From: Chloroflexota bacterium
GTDB taxonomy: Bacteria > Chloroflexota > Anaerolineae > Aggregatilineales > Phototrophicaceae
NCBI GenBank assembly: GCA_011523545.1
Contig: WTGN01000103.1
Span: 1 to 64,000, forward strand
Direction: 5' to 3'
Length of the DNA: 64,000 nucleotides
Positions 17,535-25,640 of the stretch are shown here, in pieces. A program made the position numbers and the translations under genes. The first letter of the stretch is position 1. Every line of letters begins with the position of its first letter. The notes beneath the pieces are model-generated. The model did not search any database. It was not told the origin of the DNA and worked only from the letters and a program-made list of their open reading frames with translations.

Positions 17535-19250
17535 TCACATATCCAAACGATGCCAGTCCTCGATATTCCACATCTCCGAATCCCAGCCGTTGATGTCCAC
17601 GCCTCCCAGTGAATTGGCGTAGGCGGACGAGGCCGAGGAACGGTAAACCAGCGGAATCAGCGCGTATTCCTGGACCAGGATGTCGTTCAAGCGAATGATG
17701 ATCGCTGCGCGCGCCTCGGCGCCAGCAGTGCTGCTCAGCTCATCAAGCGCGGCATCATAATCCGCATTGCAGAAGCGAATGATGTTGGAGCCGGTCCAGT
17801 TGTTGTCCGGTCTTGGCGCTTGCCCGCAACGATTGTTGGAAAGCAGGCTCTCCATATCGGGGGATGCCGATCCGGTCGTGTACATCTCCACATCGGAGAA
17901 GAACTTTTGGTAGGTATCGGGGCTTGCCGGGTCGCCGCCGAAGAAGACGCCAGCATCGATATTTCTCAACTCGGTTTCGATGCCAATTTGGCCCCACCAT
18001 TGCTTGATCAGCGCCTGGGTGTTTTGGCGCACGGCGTTAGTGCTAGTCTGATACTGGACGCGAATTTCGTGCCCATCGTATTCGCGGATGCCATCGCCAT
18101 TGCTATCGACGATGCCGGCTTCATCAAGCAAAGCATTGGCGCCCGCGATGTCCTGGTCGCAAGTGTTGTTCATCGAGACGTTGGAGGCCGGTGAATTGAT
18201 GAAGTTGCATGTCGCTCGCCCTGACCGTCCGTAGAGCTGCTCGGCGATGATGTTGGTGTCAATCGCCATGGACATCGCCTGGCGGATGGTCATGTTCTTG
18301 AGGAAGGGATGCGGGTTTGAGCCATCCTCCATCCAGACTGAACGGTTTGGACTATCTGGGCTGGGATCGGTGCCGTTGATCCAAATGGTTTCAATCGCTT
18401 GCCCGTAGGCCACAACCACCTGGCCATTGCCAGCCGCTTCCATCGAGTCCAAGACCGCCGGTGAAATCTGCAAGTTCCAGGCGTAATCAGCTTCGCCCGT
18501 TTCCAATACGGCCCGCGCGGCCGATTCGGCATCGCCACCGCCCTTGAAGACGACGCGGTCGAAGTGGGGCTTGCCCATATCGGCATCGCGATAATTCTCG
18601 TTGCGGACGTAAGTGACGACATCGTTGGGGCGGAAGTCTTCAACAACGAATGGACCCGTGCCAATCGGAGCGAAGTTCTGCTCGCTGCATGCCGACATCT
18701 CCGCGCCCAGGCATTCGCCGAATTGCGCTTTCTGCAAGATGGGCTGGATGTGAGAAACGAAGGGACGGAAGGGATTCGGCTTCGGCGCGTCAAAGGTTAC
18801 AGTGACTTGGTGCATGCCCATCGCTTCGACGCTGACCACACCAACAAACTCGTCGCCCTGGACACAGCCAGCTTCGGGATGGGTGCAGTATTCCCAGGTG
18901 AAGACGACATCGTCAGCGGTGAATGGACTGCCATCCGACCACAGGATATCATCGCGCAAATTCCAGGTGATGGACGTCAGGTCTTCGCTGATGCCGCCGT
19001 TTTCCAGCGTGGGAATCTCGGTGGCCAGTAAAAGATTCAAGGAGCCATCAGGCGACCAGTTCGCAAGTGGTTCCAAAACGATTGCCGAAGCATCAATATC
19101 CTTGGTGCCGCCGGAGAGGTAGGGATTGAGGATTGAACTGGCTTGCCAGTAAAGGATGGTGACCTCTTGCATATCTTGTGCCATCGCCGCGCCGCCAAAA
19201 AGCGTGCTGAAGATGAACAAGACGGCCAATAGAGTAAGTTTGACTCTCAT
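17535..19250 (-). CDS. ABC peptide-type substrate-binding protein (family 5), copy 2
   Basis: This 571-residue paralogue of the adjacent binding protein shares its whole layout: signal peptide (about 1-24, ending AMAQD), ITWNLRDDILWSDGSPFTADDVVFT, APIGTGPFVVEDFRPNDVVTY, a long identical FKGGGDAESAARAVLETGEADYAW region and a DSNGDGIREY loop. Identity with copy 1 looks to be above half. The copies differ most in the ligand-lobe region around residues 290-360, which suggests different ligands. It has its own terminator and a candidate operator upstream. No permease gene is specific to it. Confidence 0.88.
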   Translation of the reverse strand: MRVKLTLLAVLFIFSTLFGGAAMAQDMQEVTILYWQASSILNPYLSGGTKDIDASAIVLEPLANWSPDGSLNLLLATEIPTLENGGISEDLTSITWNLRDDILWSDGSPFTADDVVFTWEYCTHPEAGCVQGDEFVGVVSVEAMGMHQVTVTFDAPKPNPFRPFVSHIQPILQKAQFGECLGAEMSACSEQNFAPIGTGPFVVEDFRPNDVVTYVRNENYRDADMGKPHFDRVVFKGGGDAESAARAVLETGEADYAWNLQISPAVLDSMEAAGNGQVVVAYGQAIETIWINGTDPSPDSPNRSVWMEDGSNPHPFLKNMTIRQAMSMAIDTNIIAEQLYGRSGRATCNFINSPASNVSMNNTCDQDIAGANALLDEAGIVDSNGDGIREYDGHEIRVQYQTSTNAVRQNTQALIKQWWGQIGIETELRNIDAGVFFGGDPASPDTYQKFFSDVEMYTTGSASPDMESLLSNNRCGQAPRPDNNWTGSNIIRFCNADYDAALDELSSTAGAEARAAIIIRLNDILVQEYALIPLVYRSSASSAYANSLGGVDINGWDSEMWNIEDWHRLDM

Positions 19251-19325
19251 GTCGTTTCCTTTCTTTACTTGTGATTAATCAGATACTCAAAACTGGCAGC
19301 CCCATAATACACGAAAAACGCGAGT

Positions 19326-19355
19326 AATATCAAATCTAATCTGCGTTTGATTATT
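19326..19355. promoter_or_regulatory. AT-rich inverted repeat upstream of binding-protein copy 2
   Basis: The sequence AATA-TCAAA (19326-19334) and its near-complement TTTGATTATT (19346-19355) flank an 11-base spacer, about 80 bases before the start of the binding-protein gene. A second short palindrome TGATTAATCA lies at about 19272. Both are candidates for regulator binding; the evidence is symmetry alone. Confidence 0.3.
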
Positions 19356-19435
19356 TGTATAAGAACTAACATGGCGAAATGGGGCGCGATTTTCGCCGAC
19401 GCCGGCCCGATTTTGAGGGCTTTCGGCCCCGCAAT

Positions 19436-20143
19436 TCACTGGGGCCGCCGCAGGAGGTTGATCAATATCGCCAGGATGACCTTGACCATGTAATAGACCG
19501 AGCGCAGTGGCGTAATTGAGGAATCGCCATGCTGACGCGGGATCATCCGCACCGGCGCCTCCGCCCCCCGCAGGCCGGCCCGATGCAGCATGAGGATCGC
19601 TTCCGGCTCGGGGTAATCCTGGGGATAAGCTTGGGCGAAAAGATTGATGGCGCGGCGGTTGAAGGCGGCACAGCCCGAAGTCGGGTCGGTGACGCGCTGG
19701 CCGATAATCGCTGTGAGCAAGCGCGCCAGGATGCCGCTGCCCAAACGGCGGAACAGCGGCGTTCCATAGTCGCCGCGGGCGTCGATGAAGCGGGAGCCAA
19801 TGACCACATCGACATCGCGCGATTCCAGGCATTGCAGCAGCGCGATATTGTTTTCGGGCGCATGTTGGCCATCGCCGTCATTGCGCAGGACGATGTCGTA
19901 ATCATAGTCCCGGGCAAATTGGAAACCGGCCTGCACCGCCGCCCCAATGCCGAGGTTGAAGGGCATGTCCAGCACAGCGGCGCCGGCCGCCCTGGCAACC
20001 GCCGATGTGTCGTCGCTCGAGCCGTCGTTGAGGACCAGCAGGTCAGCGCCGGGCAGCTGTTCCCGGATGCCGCGCAGGGTTGTGGCGATGCTGCGCCCTT
20101 CGTTCAGCGCCGGCAGTATCACCAGGATGCGCGCGCCATCCAT
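19436..20143 (-). CDS. Family 2 glycosyltransferase, dolichyl-phosphate mannosyltransferase-like
   Basis: This GT-A enzyme of about 235 residues has VILPALNEGRSIATTLRGI at the N-terminus, LNDGSSDDT, the metal-site region NDGDGQHAP (usually DADGQH in relatives) and the VIGSRF and DPTSGCAAFNRRAI blocks typical of DPM1/polyprenyl-phosphate sugar synthases. It ends with a hydrophobic segment VYYMVKVILAILINLL that may bind the membrane. It probably transfers a sugar from a nucleotide donor to a lipid phosphate. I prefer the ATG at 20143, which has GGAG 9 bases upstream. It directly follows the TPR gene. Confidence 0.82.
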   Translation of the reverse strand: MDGARILVILPALNEGRSIATTLRGIREQLPGADLLVLNDGSSDDTSAVARAAGAAVLDMPFNLGIGAAVQAGFQFARDYDYDIVLRNDGDGQHAPENNIALLQCLESRDVDVVIGSRFIDARGDYGTPLFRRLGSGILARLLTAIIGQRVTDPTSGCAAFNRRAINLFAQAYPQDYPEPEAILMLHRAGLRGAEAPVRMIPRQHGDSSITPLRSVYYMVKVILAILINLLRRPQ

Positions 20144-20147
20144 CGGC

Positions 20148-21392
20148 TCAGGCTCCATCAAGAGCGGCGCGCCTGATGTAGCTCGGGTCGCATTGCGGGA
20201 TCACATCTTCGATATCGGCGGCGAATCTCTGCGTCGTTGTCGCCAAAGCGAGCCGCAGCCCCGGTTCAAGATAAGCCAAAGCGCGGGAGCAATTGCCCAG
20301 CTGTATCTGAGAAAAGCCGGCCCAAAAATAATGCTGGGGGTTGAGGCTGCCCAACCCGATGGCTTTTTCAAAGGAATCGGCCGCGTCTTCAAGGGAGCCA
20401 AGCCGTTCCTGCGCGCGGCCAAGCATGAAATAACAGTGGAGATAGTCCGGGTTCACATCGACGCAGTCCTGAAGATGACGCAGGGCCTGCGCTGGATTAC
20501 CCTCAAAGCTCACGGCGATTTCACCCAGGCGAAAGAGGGCGTGCGGATTGTATGGATCGGCGTCTATCACCTGCTGCAAGAACTCCTTGGCCGTCTCGAT
20601 ATTGCCGAGATCCTTCTCGATGATGGCGATATCAATGGCGATGAGATTCATGTTGGCGGCGAGGCGGTAAGCGGTCTTGAAGTCGTCCAGCGCGCCGGCA
20701 AAGTCATTCCGGTTCCAGCGGATGAGCCCGCGAGCGCGAATGGCTTCGGCGCTGTTCGGGTCCGCTTCCAGCAAGTCTTCCACGAGCAGCTCGGCGCGTT
20801 CCGGCTGATCCAGGCTGTTGTAGACCTCGGCCAGATAAGCGCCGGCGCGGCTGTTTTCCGGCTCCAACTCGAGCGCATGCAGGGCGTAGCCAAGGGCATC
20901 GGTCGCGCGCTTGTCCCAATCCAGCGCCCAGGCATAAATCGCCCAGGCGTCGGCGTCGAAGGGGTCGGCATTGATCGCCCGCGCGCCATAAGTCACCGCC
21001 TCGTCAAAGCGGCTTGCGTTGATCAAACCGATGGCGACGCGGCGGAAGACCTCGACCGAATTCGGCATTGATTCGGCAATTTGGCGGTACAGGTCGGTCG
21101 CCTCATCAAGCGCGCCGCTCAGCCAATAGTTGTTGGCTTCTACCAGGCTGTTGCGCCGGTCCGTCGTTGCCGTGGGCTCGGGCACCGTCATCGTCGCCGC
21201 GGTGTCCTCAAGCCGGCCGATGAAATCAAAAACGGCCTTCTGCACGATGGGCGCCAGCGTCGCCTGGTTAAGCAGAGCGCCGACCCCGGCCGCGATCAAC
21301 GCAAGCATCAAGAGGTAAAAGCCGAGCCGGCGGCAGCCGATCACGCTGCGCCGCTGCACCCCTTGGTATTTCTTTGGCGTCCGAATCTGCAT
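20148..21392 (-). CDS. TPR-repeat protein with membrane anchor
   Basis: The 414-residue protein has one membrane segment at about residues 22-48 and then about eight tetratricopeptide repeats (100-400), with typical A-helix/B-helix patterns such as SVEVFRRVAIGLINASRFDEAVTYGARAI, PYNPHALFRLGEIAVSFEGNPAQALRHL and YLHCYFMLGRAQERLGSLEDAADSFEKAIG. TPR proteins are scaffolds; this one probably acts at the outer face of the membrane. It stops 4 bases before the preferred start of the glycosyltransferase gene, so the two are likely co-transcribed. Partner unknown. Confidence 0.82.
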   Translation of the reverse strand: MQIRTPKKYQGVQRRSVIGCRRLGFYLLMLALIAAGVGALLNQATLAPIVQKAVFDFIGRLEDTAATMTVPEPTATTDRRNSLVEANNYWLSGALDEATDLYRQIAESMPNSVEVFRRVAIGLINASRFDEAVTYGARAINADPFDADAWAIYAWALDWDKRATDALGYALHALELEPENSRAGAYLAEVYNSLDQPERAELLVEDLLEADPNSAEAIRARGLIRWNRNDFAGALDDFKTAYRLAANMNLIAIDIAIIEKDLGNIETAKEFLQQVIDADPYNPHALFRLGEIAVSFEGNPAQALRHLQDCVDVNPDYLHCYFMLGRAQERLGSLEDAADSFEKAIGLGSLNPQHYFWAGFSQIQLGNCSRALAYLEPGLRLALATTTQRFAADIEDVIPQCDPSYIRRAALDGA

Positions 21393-21415
21393 GAGCAGAC
21401 CGCCCTGTCCTTCGC

Positions 21416-21532
21416 TGCTACGGGCGACTCACAGAGTCGCCCCTACAACATTCCGCTGCGGCGGGCGACCTGATAGCTCGCCCCTACAAATCTCGCGTTC
21501 TGGCGGGCGACTCAACAAGTAGCCCCTACAGC
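21416..21532. repeat. Three tandem GTAGGGGCGA-type palindromic repeats
   Basis: Three units follow each other at about 21418-21446 (CGGGCGACTC then GAGTCGCCCCTAC), 21461-21487 and 21503-21531, spaced by about 42 bases. The outer bases are conserved while loop and inner stem vary. They lie between the TPR gene and the HAD phosphatase gene, both on the minus strand. Confidence 0.7.
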
Positions 21533-22203
21533 GGAACCAATTCGAGAAACGCGCTTAGATCAGCCAGCAAGAAGTCGGGATCGCTGTTGAGCAATTCAGC
21601 GCGCGGCGTGTAGCCGGTGCAGACGGCGACGGCAATCGCGTCAATGGCGCGCGCCGCTTGAATATCGGCCGGCGTATCGCCAATCACAAATACATCAGCG
21701 CCCTTGATCGCCCGCCCGGCATGATCCTGCGCCCGCTCCAGCGCCAGCCGTGTCAGATCCGCGCGATCGGCCGATTCGTTGCCGAAGGCGCCGAGTGGGA
21801 ACCAGGCGGGGTCAAAGCCGGCCATCTCCAGCTTGATGCGCGCCGTCTTCGACGTGTTGCCGGTGACCAGGCCGACCAGGACGTCGGGGCGTTCGCGCAG
21901 GGCGCCAAGCAGTTCCATCGTGTGGGGCAAGGCGTCGGCGCGGTAGCCGGGGCTGATCGCGCGCATGTGCCGCGCCATGACCGTCTCATAAGCGGGCATC
22001 GCCCGGCCAATCGCCGCCGTCGTAAAGCCCTGCGGCGCCAGCAAATCGGCGACGATGCGCCAATCGGTCTTGCCGCCGAAGACATGATTGTCGAGATCGC
22101 CGGTCATGCCGAAGCATTCTTGCATAGCGCGCCGTTTGGCCTCGCGCCCGATGCCGCGGCTGATGAGCAGCGTACCGTCAATATCAAAGAGGACTAGTTT
22201 CAT
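21526..22203 (-). CDS. HAD-superfamily phosphatase
   Basis: This 225-residue HAD hydrolase begins MKLVLFDIDGTLL, with the nucleophile D7 and acid D9 of motif I. Motif II is GLVTGNTS (about residue 115) and motif IV is VIGDTPADIQAA (about 172), with a helical cap between I and II. It resembles phosphoglycolate phosphatase-type enzymes; the substrate is not determined. The ATG at 22203 is preferred over an upstream extension because the family begins exactly there and GGGGGA precedes it. Single gene, flanked by palindromic repeats on both sides. Confidence 0.85.
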   Translation of the reverse strand: MKLVLFDIDGTLLISRGIGREAKRRAMQECFGMTGDLDNHVFGGKTDWRIVADLLAPQGFTTAAIGRAMPAYETVMARHMRAISPGYRADALPHTMELLGALRERPDVLVGLVTGNTSKTARIKLEMAGFDPAWFPLGAFGNESADRADLTRLALERAQDHAGRAIKGADVFVIGDTPADIQAARAIDAIAVAVCTGYTPRAELLNSDPDFLLADLSAFLELVPL

Positions 22204-22228
22204 ATTTCCCCCGCTGCGCGCGCGTAAC

Positions 22229-22258
22229 TGCGGGCGACCCAATGGCTCGCCCCTACAA
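22229..22258. repeat. GTAGGGGCGA-type palindromic repeat
   Basis: One unit (CGGGCGACCC, then GGCTCGCCCCTACA) lies between the HAD gene and the DUF1330 gene. A degenerate half copy, GTAGGGGCG, occurs at about 22625 inside the selC promoter spacer. Confidence 0.6.
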
Positions 22259-22273
22259 CTATCGCCAATGCAT

Positions 22274-22564
22274 TTACTCCACGCCTTCCATGACGATGAA
22301 GGAGGCTTCAGCCGCGCCCGCGCGCACTTTGATGGCGGCCTGGTATTCCTCCGAGTTATACATGCGCTGCGCCGCCTCGACACTGTCGAACCTGAGCAGG
22401 ACGATGCGCTCGGTCACATCCGGCCCTTCGAGGATGACCTTGTCGCCGCCGCGGACGATGAAGGCGCCGCCGTATTTTTCGACGATGGCGGGCGTCAGCT
22501 TCATGTATTGCCGGTACTGGTCCATGTCGGTGACGTTGGCGCGCACCATCAGGTAGGCGGGCAT
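22274..22564 (-). CDS. DUF1330 family protein
   Basis: The 96-residue protein is a dimeric alpha-beta barrel of the DUF1330 type: MPAYLMVRANVTDMDQYRQYMKLTPAIVEKYGGAF, then ILEGPDVTERIVLLRFDSVEAAQRMYNSEEYQAA and a final strand ASFIVMEG. Function in the family is unknown; the fold is shared with small monooxygenases and decarboxylases. AGGAGAG before the ATG at 22564 fixes the start; the open frame further upstream runs into the selC promoter and is not used. It is divergent from selC. Confidence 0.85.
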   Translation of the reverse strand: MPAYLMVRANVTDMDQYRQYMKLTPAIVEKYGGAFIVRGGDKVILEGPDVTERIVLLRFDSVEAAQRMYNSEEYQAAIKVRAGAAEASFIVMEGVE

Positions 22565-22619
22565 CACACTCTCCTTCATCGGATTGGCTCTTGCCCACAT
22601 GATAACGCCTGTTGGCGGC

Positions 22620-22647
22620 TTGATGTAGGGGCGGCGCTCGGTATAAT
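22620..22647 (+). promoter_or_regulatory. selC promoter
   Basis: TTGATG (22620-22625) and a perfect TATAAT (22642-22647) are 16 bases apart and end 11 bases before the first base of the selenocysteine tRNA gene. The spacer contains half of a GTAGGGGCGA repeat. Confidence 0.65.
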
Positions 22648-22658
22648 TGGCGCGGCGA

Positions 22659-22754
22659 GGGGGTGGATGTGTCCCGGTGGATGCCCCGGTCTTCAAAACC
22701 GGTGAGCGGTTGCGCAGCGCAGGCGCTGGTGGGTTCGACTCCCATGCACTCCCG
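22659..22754 (+). tRNA. selC: Selenocysteine tRNA, anticodon UCA
   Basis: A 96-base tRNA folds with an 8-base acceptor stem (22659-22666 with 22746-22753; one G-U pair and a G-G mismatch at the last position), a 6-base D stem closed by a CGGT loop (69-74 with 79-84), an anticodon arm CCGGT-CTTCAAA-ACCGG with UCA at 22693-22695, and a long variable arm (AGCG/CGCT and TGCG/CGCA stems, 22705-22727). The 5-base T arm carries the loop TTCGACT. The 8+5 acceptor/T layout, the UCA anticodon and the long variable arm are the hallmarks of bacterial tRNA-Sec. The discriminator is G; CCA is not encoded. A promoter and a terminator flank it. Confidence 0.95.
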
Positions 22755-22801
22755 ATTGGTTGACATTCCCGATTGTTTCTGATCTAATTTTTCAAAGTTG
22801 G

Positions 22802-22828
22802 CGCGAGAAGCGATCTCGCGTTTTTTTT
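22802..22828 (+). terminator. Intrinsic terminator downstream of selC
   Basis: A perfect 7-base stem (CGCGAGA, 22802-22808, with TCTCGCG, 22814-22820) with loop AGCGA is followed by eight T residues. It separates selC from the DUF262 gene that starts 26 bases later. Confidence 0.9.
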
Positions 22829-22853
22829 GGATCCGTAGCCTGGAGGTGTCGGG

Positions 22854-24776
22854 ATGCCCATGTTTCGCAATGCAGTTGATATCGACATTTGGCCGGTTAG
22901 CAAACTCATGGATGCGGTGTCAAGCAATCCATCCGGCAGCAACAAAGTAACGATTCCTGAGTTTCAACGTCGGTTGGTGTGGAGCCAATCGACGCGGAAA
23001 GGTTTGATTGACTCCATTAAACGCGGCTATCCCTTTGGTTCAATCCTCATTTATGAGGATATTGCCCGGGGGCACGCCGTTGGCGACGGCAAGCGACACT
23101 ACAACCTGATAGATGGCTTGCAGCGCACGCAGGCGCTAAAGAGTTATGTCGAATACCAGAACGGTTACTTTACGCGGGCAGATCTGGATGATGAATTCGT
23201 AGACGCGGTTGCCGCTCAGTTGGAAAAGCGTACCGATGAATACAAAGACAGAATCCGGCAGACGGTCGTCGACTGGGTTAAAGGCAAAAACAGCTACGAT
23301 GCGGAAGAGGGATGGCTTACTGGGAATCTCGTCGAAGCGCTTATCGAAAAGGTGCTGAGGTACCCGGCGGACTCAAGCTTATTCCGAGACCTTTATTTTG
23401 ACTTGAACCGCAATGAAGAATTGACCAAGGTCCTGGGCCGATTTCTCGATGCGGTTAGCGGCGAAGTCAAGCTTGTGCTGGATGCCAAAATACCAGTGCT
23501 CATTTACAGCGGACCGTCCTCCGAGCTGCCGACAGTCTTCGAGTTGCTCAATTCCAAAGGCACAGTGCTCAGCCGATATGAAATTTATGCCGCGCGCTGG
23601 ATAGACGTCCGCCAGCAAATCATGAATACCGACGTGATAGATGTGATATGGAAGAAGTACGAGACGCTGGAAGATGAAGGCTTCACGCTTGATGTCTCGG
23701 AGGAAGCGCCTGACGAAGCGTCGCGCCGCAATCGGCCGTATACCCTCTTTGATTATCTCTTTGGTTTAGGCCAGCATCTTGCGGACAAATTCCCGCGGCT
23801 CTTCAAACCGGTCAAGGACGACCGACCGAGCTCCGTCGGCTTCAACCTCGTGACCGCGTGCATGGGATTGCGTCTGCAAGATATGGCCGACCTGCCAGAT
23901 GAGATTGGCGCGTTGCCGTGGGCGGATCTGGAACGCTGCCTGCTCGAATCGACGCGTTTTATCGACAACATCCTAAAGCCAGTGCTTTCAACGCCGCAGT
24001 ATGGACGAAAGCTGGGGCCCATTTACCACAGCGAGATGATGATAATCTCAATGATCGCGACCGCCTTTCAGGTCAAATATGGCAAGCGGGATCTCTCTGA
24101 GAATGACGATTGGCGGGTCGACCGCCGCAAGCTGAAGCAGAATCTGTCGATGTTTTATCTTTATGAGATACTGCACGATGACTGGCGCGGCTCGGGGGAC
24201 AGCAAGCTTCACGATGCGGTCAGGAGCCTGCGATATGTGGACGGCGCGCCGCCGACCGAACAGCGATGGAAGCAAGTGCTGGATGATTGGTATTACGACA
24301 GTCAAATCAACCTGGTCCATACGAAAGACGCGAAACGGCACATACGGGATTCCCGCCCTGAATATCTGCTGCTGAAGTACATTTTTGTAAACCGGCTTGC
24401 GAAGGCCAAATCCTACCATGTCGAGCACATCTTACCTGTGTCCCTGCTTCAATCGCGCATGGTCGAAGGCGACGAATGGCATATAAACACCATTGGCAAC
24501 TTGGCCTTGCTGGCTCAGGCGGGTGAACTGAGGCACAACGTGCAAACATTTGACGTGCTGCTGCAAGACAAGCGGCGGCGCGGAGAGATCAGCGCGGAAG
24601 AGCAGACGCGTCAGCTACGGGAATACGAACGGCAACTGCTGTGCCCCGCCAGGTCACTGCCTGATTCGTTAACTGAGAATAGCTTCGACACTTTTCTGAT
24701 GGAACGCTTTGACCGGCTCAAACGCGAGTTTCTCAAAGTCTGGCGCGACCACATACCGGACGAGCCACAGCCCTAG
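22854..24776 (+). CDS. DUF262/DUF1524 (GmrSD-like) HNH protein
   Basis: This 640-residue protein has an N-terminal DUF262 (ParB-like) domain: IPEFQRRLVWSQSTRKGLIDSI (about 36-57), then YPFGSILIYED, and the IDGLQRTQAL motif (about 90-99), a variant of the usual DGQQRLTT. The C-terminal part has a DUF1524-type HNH signature HVEHILPVSLL (about 522-532) with a later GNLALLAQ and N residue. Proteins of this pair of domains include the type IV restriction enzyme GmrSD, which cuts modified phage DNA using nucleotide hydrolysis. GGAGG lies 7 bases before the ATG. The gene sits directly behind a tRNA gene, and its codon and base use are less GC-rich than neighbours, so acquisition by transfer is likely. 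Confidence 0.85.
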   Translation: MPMFRNAVDIDIWPVSKLMDAVSSNPSGSNKVTIPEFQRRLVWSQSTRKGLIDSIKRGYPFGSILIYEDIARGHAVGDGKRHYNLIDGLQRTQALKSYVEYQNGYFTRADLDDEFVDAVAAQLEKRTDEYKDRIRQTVVDWVKGKNSYDAEEGWLTGNLVEALIEKVLRYPADSSLFRDLYFDLNRNEELTKVLGRFLDAVSGEVKLVLDAKIPVLIYSGPSSELPTVFELLNSKGTVLSRYEIYAARWIDVRQQIMNTDVIDVIWKKYETLEDEGFTLDVSEEAPDEASRRNRPYTLFDYLFGLGQHLADKFPRLFKPVKDDRPSSVGFNLVTACMGLRLQDMADLPDEIGALPWADLERCLLESTRFIDNILKPVLSTPQYGRKLGPIYHSEMMIISMIATAFQVKYGKRDLSENDDWRVDRRKLKQNLSMFYLYEILHDDWRGSGDSKLHDAVRSLRYVDGAPPTEQRWKQVLDDWYYDSQINLVHTKDAKRHIRDSRPEYLLLKYIFVNRLAKAKSYHVEHILPVSLLQSRMVEGDEWHINTIGNLALLAQAGELRHNVQTFDVLLQDKRRRGEISAEEQTRQLREYERQLLCPARSLPDSLTENSFDTFLMERFDRLKREFLKVWRDHIPDEPQP

Positions 24777-25387
24777 CCCCGCCGCCGCCTTGGAATCAGC
24801 CGCAGCAGCAGCCGCTGCGCGCGCAAGACGAGCAGGTAGCCCTGCGTCTCGCTGTGGTTGTCGTACTGGCGCCCGCCGCCGCTGCGCAGGTAAGCGCTCA
24901 AATCGGCGATGGCCTCATCGTATTTGAACTGCGCCGCCCGTACGCGCCCGCGCGCTTCATAAGCGGCCAGCGCATTTGGGTTCAGGCGCAGCGTTTGCGT
25001 CAAGTCGGCTTCGGCTTCAGCATAGCGTTTGCGCGCTTCGTAAGCCAGCGCCCGACTGAAATAAGCCTCCTCGAACTCGGGCTCGATGTGAACCGCCATC
25101 GTATAATCGTTGATCGCCAGGTCGGGTTCGCCCTGCTGAACGCGTAATAGCCCGCGCTCATAATAGGCCGCCGCCAGATAGGGCTCGATCTCCAGCGCGG
25201 CGTTGATGCTTTTCAGCGCCTCATCCCAACGGTTGAGGCTCGCCAGCGCTTCCCCGCGGCAGAGGTAGATCTCGGCCAGGTCGCCCAGGCCCAGCTTGAT
25301 GGCGCTGTCAAACATGGCGACCGCCTCGTCAAAGTCGCCGGCTTCCAGCAGCCGCAGGCCTTGTTCGAAGTAGTTGTCGTCGGTCAT
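24773..25387 (-). CDS. TPR-repeat protein
   Basis: The product is 204 residues long from the ATG at 25387 (MTDDNYFEQGLRLLEAG). It contains about five TPR units, for example NYFEQGLRLLEAGDFDEAVAMFDSAI, AAYYERGLLRVQQGEPDLAINDYTMAV and AYFSRALAYEARKRYAEAEADLTQTL. A basic, Arg-rich tail (RLLLRLIPRRRR) ends it. It has no signal peptide, so a cytoplasmic scaffold role is likely. It converges with the DUF262 gene and their stop codons overlap. A longer upstream frame exists but has no ribosome site. Confidence 0.8.
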   Translation of the reverse strand: MTDDNYFEQGLRLLEAGDFDEAVAMFDSAIKLGLGDLAEIYLCRGEALASLNRWDEALKSINAALEIEPYLAAAYYERGLLRVQQGEPDLAINDYTMAVHIEPEFEEAYFSRALAYEARKRYAEAEADLTQTLRLNPNALAAYEARGRVRAAQFKYDEAIADLSAYLRSGGGRQYDNHSETQGYLLVLRAQRLLLRLIPRRRRG

Positions 25388-25640
25388 TGCCCCCATCTCC
25401 GCAGGTCTATGTCTACGTGACCCGGCCCGTCTCCTCATCTCTATGAGGCGCATCCCCAGAACGAGGAAAGCGGAGTATATCCAGTATAATCGAGCAAATT
25501 AGCCCCTCCCGCATTTTGGGACCCCGGGTGGGCGTATTATAAATCAGCCATTGGAAGCGATTGCCCTGGCTTGCCCTATAATAGTGACAGTCTGAGTACG
25601 CGTCGGCATATTGCGCCGCGCCGAAAATCAGGAGGCCTCT

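Noticed and set aside
21416..21532. CRISPR array
   Set aside because: Units are palindromic, only three stand together, the spacers are short and partly similar, and no cas gene is near; they belong to the dispersed repeat family.
22356..22766. Minus-strand protein frames crossing selC
   Set aside because: They arise from the structured tRNA sequence and the antisense of the DUF1330 gene; the tRNA fold explains this DNA.
25611..25640. TTG at 25611 as the start of the GT39-like gene
   Set aside because: It has no ribosome site, whereas AGGAGG sits 5 bases before TTG 25641 and the hydrophobic N-terminus begins there.
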